6,107 bases of DNA, from contig SKXU01000106.1 of assembly GCA_007128245.1 (NCBI GenBank), forward strand, positions 1 to 6,107, read 5' to 3'. This DNA comes from Candidatus Woesearchaeota archaeon (GTDB taxonomy: Archaea; Nanobdellota; Nanobdellia; Woesearchaeales; SKIA01). The position numbers and the translations under genes were made by a program. Below, piece after piece: positions 3,942 to 6,107 of the stretch. Numbering within the stretch: the first letter of the stretch is position 1; the number at the start of each line of letters is the position of its first letter. The notes below the pieces were generated by a model, which made no database searches, was not told where the DNA came from, and saw only the letters and a program-made list of their open reading frames with translations.

Positions 3942-6107
3942 ATGATAGACCATCGCGAAATCGCTAAGAAATGGCAAGAAGCCTGGGAAGAACAAAAAGT
4001 TTTTCTCACTCCTGAACACCGCCCAGAAAATGCATTTTTCTGCTTAGAAATGTTTCCCTATCCTTCAGCCACGGCAATGCATATGGGACACGTACGAAAC
4101 TATAGTATTGGAGACGCGATTGCTCGTTACAAACGTATGCGGGGACACAGTATACTTCACCCTATGGGATTTGACAGTTTTGGTCTCGCAGCAGAAAATG
4201 CTGCCATCAAAGGAGGCGCTCACCCTAAAATATCAACGGAAAGAAATATTCAAGGCATCACACAACAGTTCAAACTTCTGGGAGTAAGTTACGACTGGAC
4301 GAGAGAGCTCGCAACTCACACTCCCGAATACTACCGATGGAACCAATGGTTTTTCATACAATTCCTGAAAAAAGGATTGGCATACAGAAAGAATTCTCTC
4401 GTCAACTGGTGTAACGACTGTACTACTGTTCTCGCAAACGAGCAAGTAGAAGACGGCAAGTGCTGGCGATGTAAAAATGAAGTACAACAAAAGGAACTAG
4501 AACAATGGTTTTATCGTATTACCCAATATGCCGACGAACTCCTGCAAGATCTTGACCTTTTAGATGAGTGGCCTGAGAGAGTGGTCACTATGCAAAGAAA
4601 CTGGATAGGAAAAAGTCAAGGAGCCCTTATCACTTGGAAAACTACTAGCAGTAACTTTGACACCTACACCACGCGCCATGATACCCTCATGGGAGTAAGC
4701 TACCTTGTGCTCAGCCCTGAGCACCCACTCGTTGATGCACTCACCACACCAGAACATCAACAAGCTGTTCAAGAATACGTGATGCAAGCAAAGCGGAAAA
4801 CCGCTATCGAGCGCACTGCAGAAGGAAAGGAAAAAACAGGTGTACCCACAGGTAGCGCCGCTAAGCACCCACTTACTCAAGAAGAGATTCCTATCTGGGT
4901 GGCGGACTACGTCCTGTCGGACTATGGAACAGGAGCAGTTATGGGAGTGCCCGCACACGATGCCCGAGACTACGACTTTGCTACAAAATTCTCGCTTCCT
5001 ATTCCGCGAGTTATAGAATCTGAAGAAGATTTGCCGTACAGCGGTGAGGGACACCTCATAAATAGCAAACACTTTACAGGCATGCGCTCAATTGACGCAC
5101 GAGAAGCAATCGCCAAAGAACTCGAGAAAAAAGACTTAGGAAAAGCTCATACTAATTATAAGCTACGCGACTGGGCGGTAAGCCGACAACGATACTGGGG
5201 AACACCAATACCGGTTATTTATTGCAAAGATTGCGGAGCAGTCCCTGTCCCAGAAAAAGACCTTCCAGTACTTTTGCCAGAAGACGTGAAGTTTTCAGGA
5301 CAAGGAAACCCTGTTGCTACCTCGGAAACTTTTGTCAACACTCCGTGTCCAAAATGTAAAAAACCCGCTAAGCGAGAAACTGACACTATGGATACCTTCG
5401 TAGATAGCAGTTGGTACTACATGCGTTTTTGCGACCCACACAATACTGAAAAACCTTTTGACAAAGAACTTGTGAACGCATGGCTGCCCGTAGACCAATA
5501 TATCGGAGGAATCGAGCACGCAATTTTGCATTTACTCTACAGTCGGTTTATCACAAAAGCAACACGAGATATGGGACTGCACGATATCACAGAACCATTC
5601 AAAAGACTACTCACACAAGGAATGGTACTCAAAGACGGCGTAAAAATGTCCAAGAGCGTCGGGAATGTCGTAGACCCCGTGCCTATCATTGAAGAATACG
5701 GGCCCGACACAGCTCGCGTGTTCATCCTATTCACTGCTCTTCCTGAAAAAGAATTCGAGTACTCAGACGAAGGAGTCGCAGGAGCAGACCGGTTTTTGAA
5801 ACGAGTAGAAGCACTCTACGAAGACAAAGAAGAAAGAAACCATGAAACAGCACAAGACGAATACGTAATGTCGGTTCTCAACAGGAATATCGTGCAAATA
5901 ACAGATGCGATAGAAGAAATGCGATTCTCACACGCACTCACACACGTCATGGAAGTCGTGACTGTCCTGACCAAATACGCAAGAACACCCGTACACCCTG
6001 ACGTGTACGCTCAAGCAACTCGCCAAACACTTCTGCTGCTCGCACCATTCGCACCACACCTCGCAGAAGAACTCTGGAGTAAAAAACATCAAGGACTTAT
6101 CGCAAAA
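3942..6107 (+). CDS. leuS: Leucyl-tRNA synthetase, bacterial type (C-terminal end beyond window)
   Basis: 722 residues are visible and the frame is open at the window edge; bacterial LeuRS is usually 800-880 residues, so only the last part is missing. The enzyme charges tRNA-Leu and hydrolyses mischarged products. In order: the HIGH-type motif HMGH (47-50); a zinc-type CxxC...CxxC knob (157, 160, 174, 177); the CP1 editing domain, about 225-415, with TTRHDT (243-248) and the catalytic-site aspartate in HDARD (D343); a second Cys set (428, 431, 469, 472); DSSWYYMRF (488-496); and KMSKS (568-572). The position of CP1 and the overall motif spelling are bacterial, not archaeal/eukaryotic. The spacer between LTQGMVL and KMSKS is only a few residues, so the leucine-specific insertion of E. 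coli and Thermus is absent. Odd residues: TTRPDT reads TTRHDT and FGLPAE reads FGLAAE (80-85). The start is supported by a TATA-like box 27 nt upstream. Confidence 0.96.
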   Translation, partial: MIDHREIAKKWQEAWEEQKVFLTPEHRPENAFFCLEMFPYPSATAMHMGHVRNYSIGDAIARYKRMRGHSILHPMGFDSFGLAAENAAIKGGAHPKISTERNIQGITQQFKLLGVSYDWTRELATHTPEYYRWNQWFFIQFLKKGLAYRKNSLVNWCNDCTTVLANEQVEDGKCWRCKNEVQQKELEQWFYRITQYADELLQDLDLLDEWPERVVTMQRNWIGKSQGALITWKTTSSNFDTYTTRHDTLMGVSYLVLSPEHPLVDALTTPEHQQAVQEYVMQAKRKTAIERTAEGKEKTGVPTGSAAKHPLTQEEIPIWVADYVLSDYGTGAVMGVPAHDARDYDFATKFSLPIPRVIESEEDLPYSGEGHLINSKHFTGMRSIDAREAIAKELEKKDLGKAHTNYKLRDWAVSRQRYWGTPIPVIYCKDCGAVPVPEKDLPVLLPEDVKFSGQGNPVATSETFVNTPCPKCKKPAKRETDTMDTFVDSSWYYMRFCDPHNTEKPFDKELVNAWLPVDQYIGGIEHAILHLLYSRFITKATRDMGLHDITEPFKRLLTQGMVLKDGVKMSKSVGNVVDPVPIIEEYGPDTARVFILFTALPEKEFEYSDEGVAGADRFLKRVEALYEDKEERNHETAQDEYVMSVLNRNIVQITDAIEEMRFSHALTHVMEVVTVLTKYARTPVHPDVYAQATRQTLLLLAPFAPHLAEELWSKKHQGLIAK

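Noticed and set aside
4560..5072. A 170-codon open frame on the minus strand
   Set aside because: It lies wholly inside the clear leucyl-tRNA synthetase gene and its translation shows no family resemblance; it is an antisense shadow.
1..6107. Insertion sequences, CRISPR repeats, tRNA or rRNA genes
   Set aside because: I looked for transposase frames, spaced repeats and cloverleaf-like sequences and saw none; nearly all bases are assigned to the genes listed.

Overview
The window reads as a compact archaeal chromosome segment. The clearest sign is a complete RpoN (Rpb10-like RNA polymerase subunit, found in archaea and eukaryotes). Four genes also have a good TATA-like box centred about 25-28 nt before the start codon, with no clear Shine-Dalgarno sequence, which is the arrangement of leaderless archaeal transcripts. 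Codon use is mixed, genes are packed on alternating strands, and two convergent pairs overlap at their 3' ends. The bacterial-type leucyl-tRNA synthetase, the LppM/DUF3153-like lipoprotein and the small size of several proteins suggest a DPANN-like archaeon (Woesearchaeota or relatives). That placement is inference.

Layout. 53-304 (+) is a small glutaredoxin-fold protein whose CPYC active site is replaced by DPYS; it has no cysteine at all. 295-1125 (-) is a predicted lipoprotein with a four-cysteine ectodomain, one C-terminal membrane helix and a basic helical tail; its stop overlaps the end of the glutaredoxin-like gene. It diverges from 1204-2151 (+), a thioredoxin-reductase-like flavoprotein with a CATC redox centre but no HRRxxxR NADPH motif. 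An inverted repeat and an AT-rich box lie between the two. 2144-3594 (-) holds a photolyase of the prokaryotic COG3046/FeS-BCP (PhrB-like) family, broken into two reading frames that meet in an ATGA overlap; a one-base change in a T6 run would fuse them into about 483 residues. The C-terminal part lacks three of the four Fe-S ligand cysteines. A 79-bp divergent promoter region separates it from rpoN (3674-3868, +), which ends in a T8 run. Finally, 3942 to the window edge (+) is bacterial-type leucyl-tRNA synthetase, 722 residues visible and missing only its C-terminal end.

The first three genes have a loose redox theme (glutaredoxin fold, cysteine-bearing surface protein, thioredoxin reductase), but nothing in the sequence proves that they act together. 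The rest is housekeeping (transcription, translation) plus DNA repair. I saw no mobile element, CRISPR array, tRNA or rRNA, and no gene-free stretch longer than 300 bases. The most unusual points are the cysteine-less glutaredoxin fold, the split photolyase without Fe-S ligands, and the altered editing-site motif of the LeuRS.
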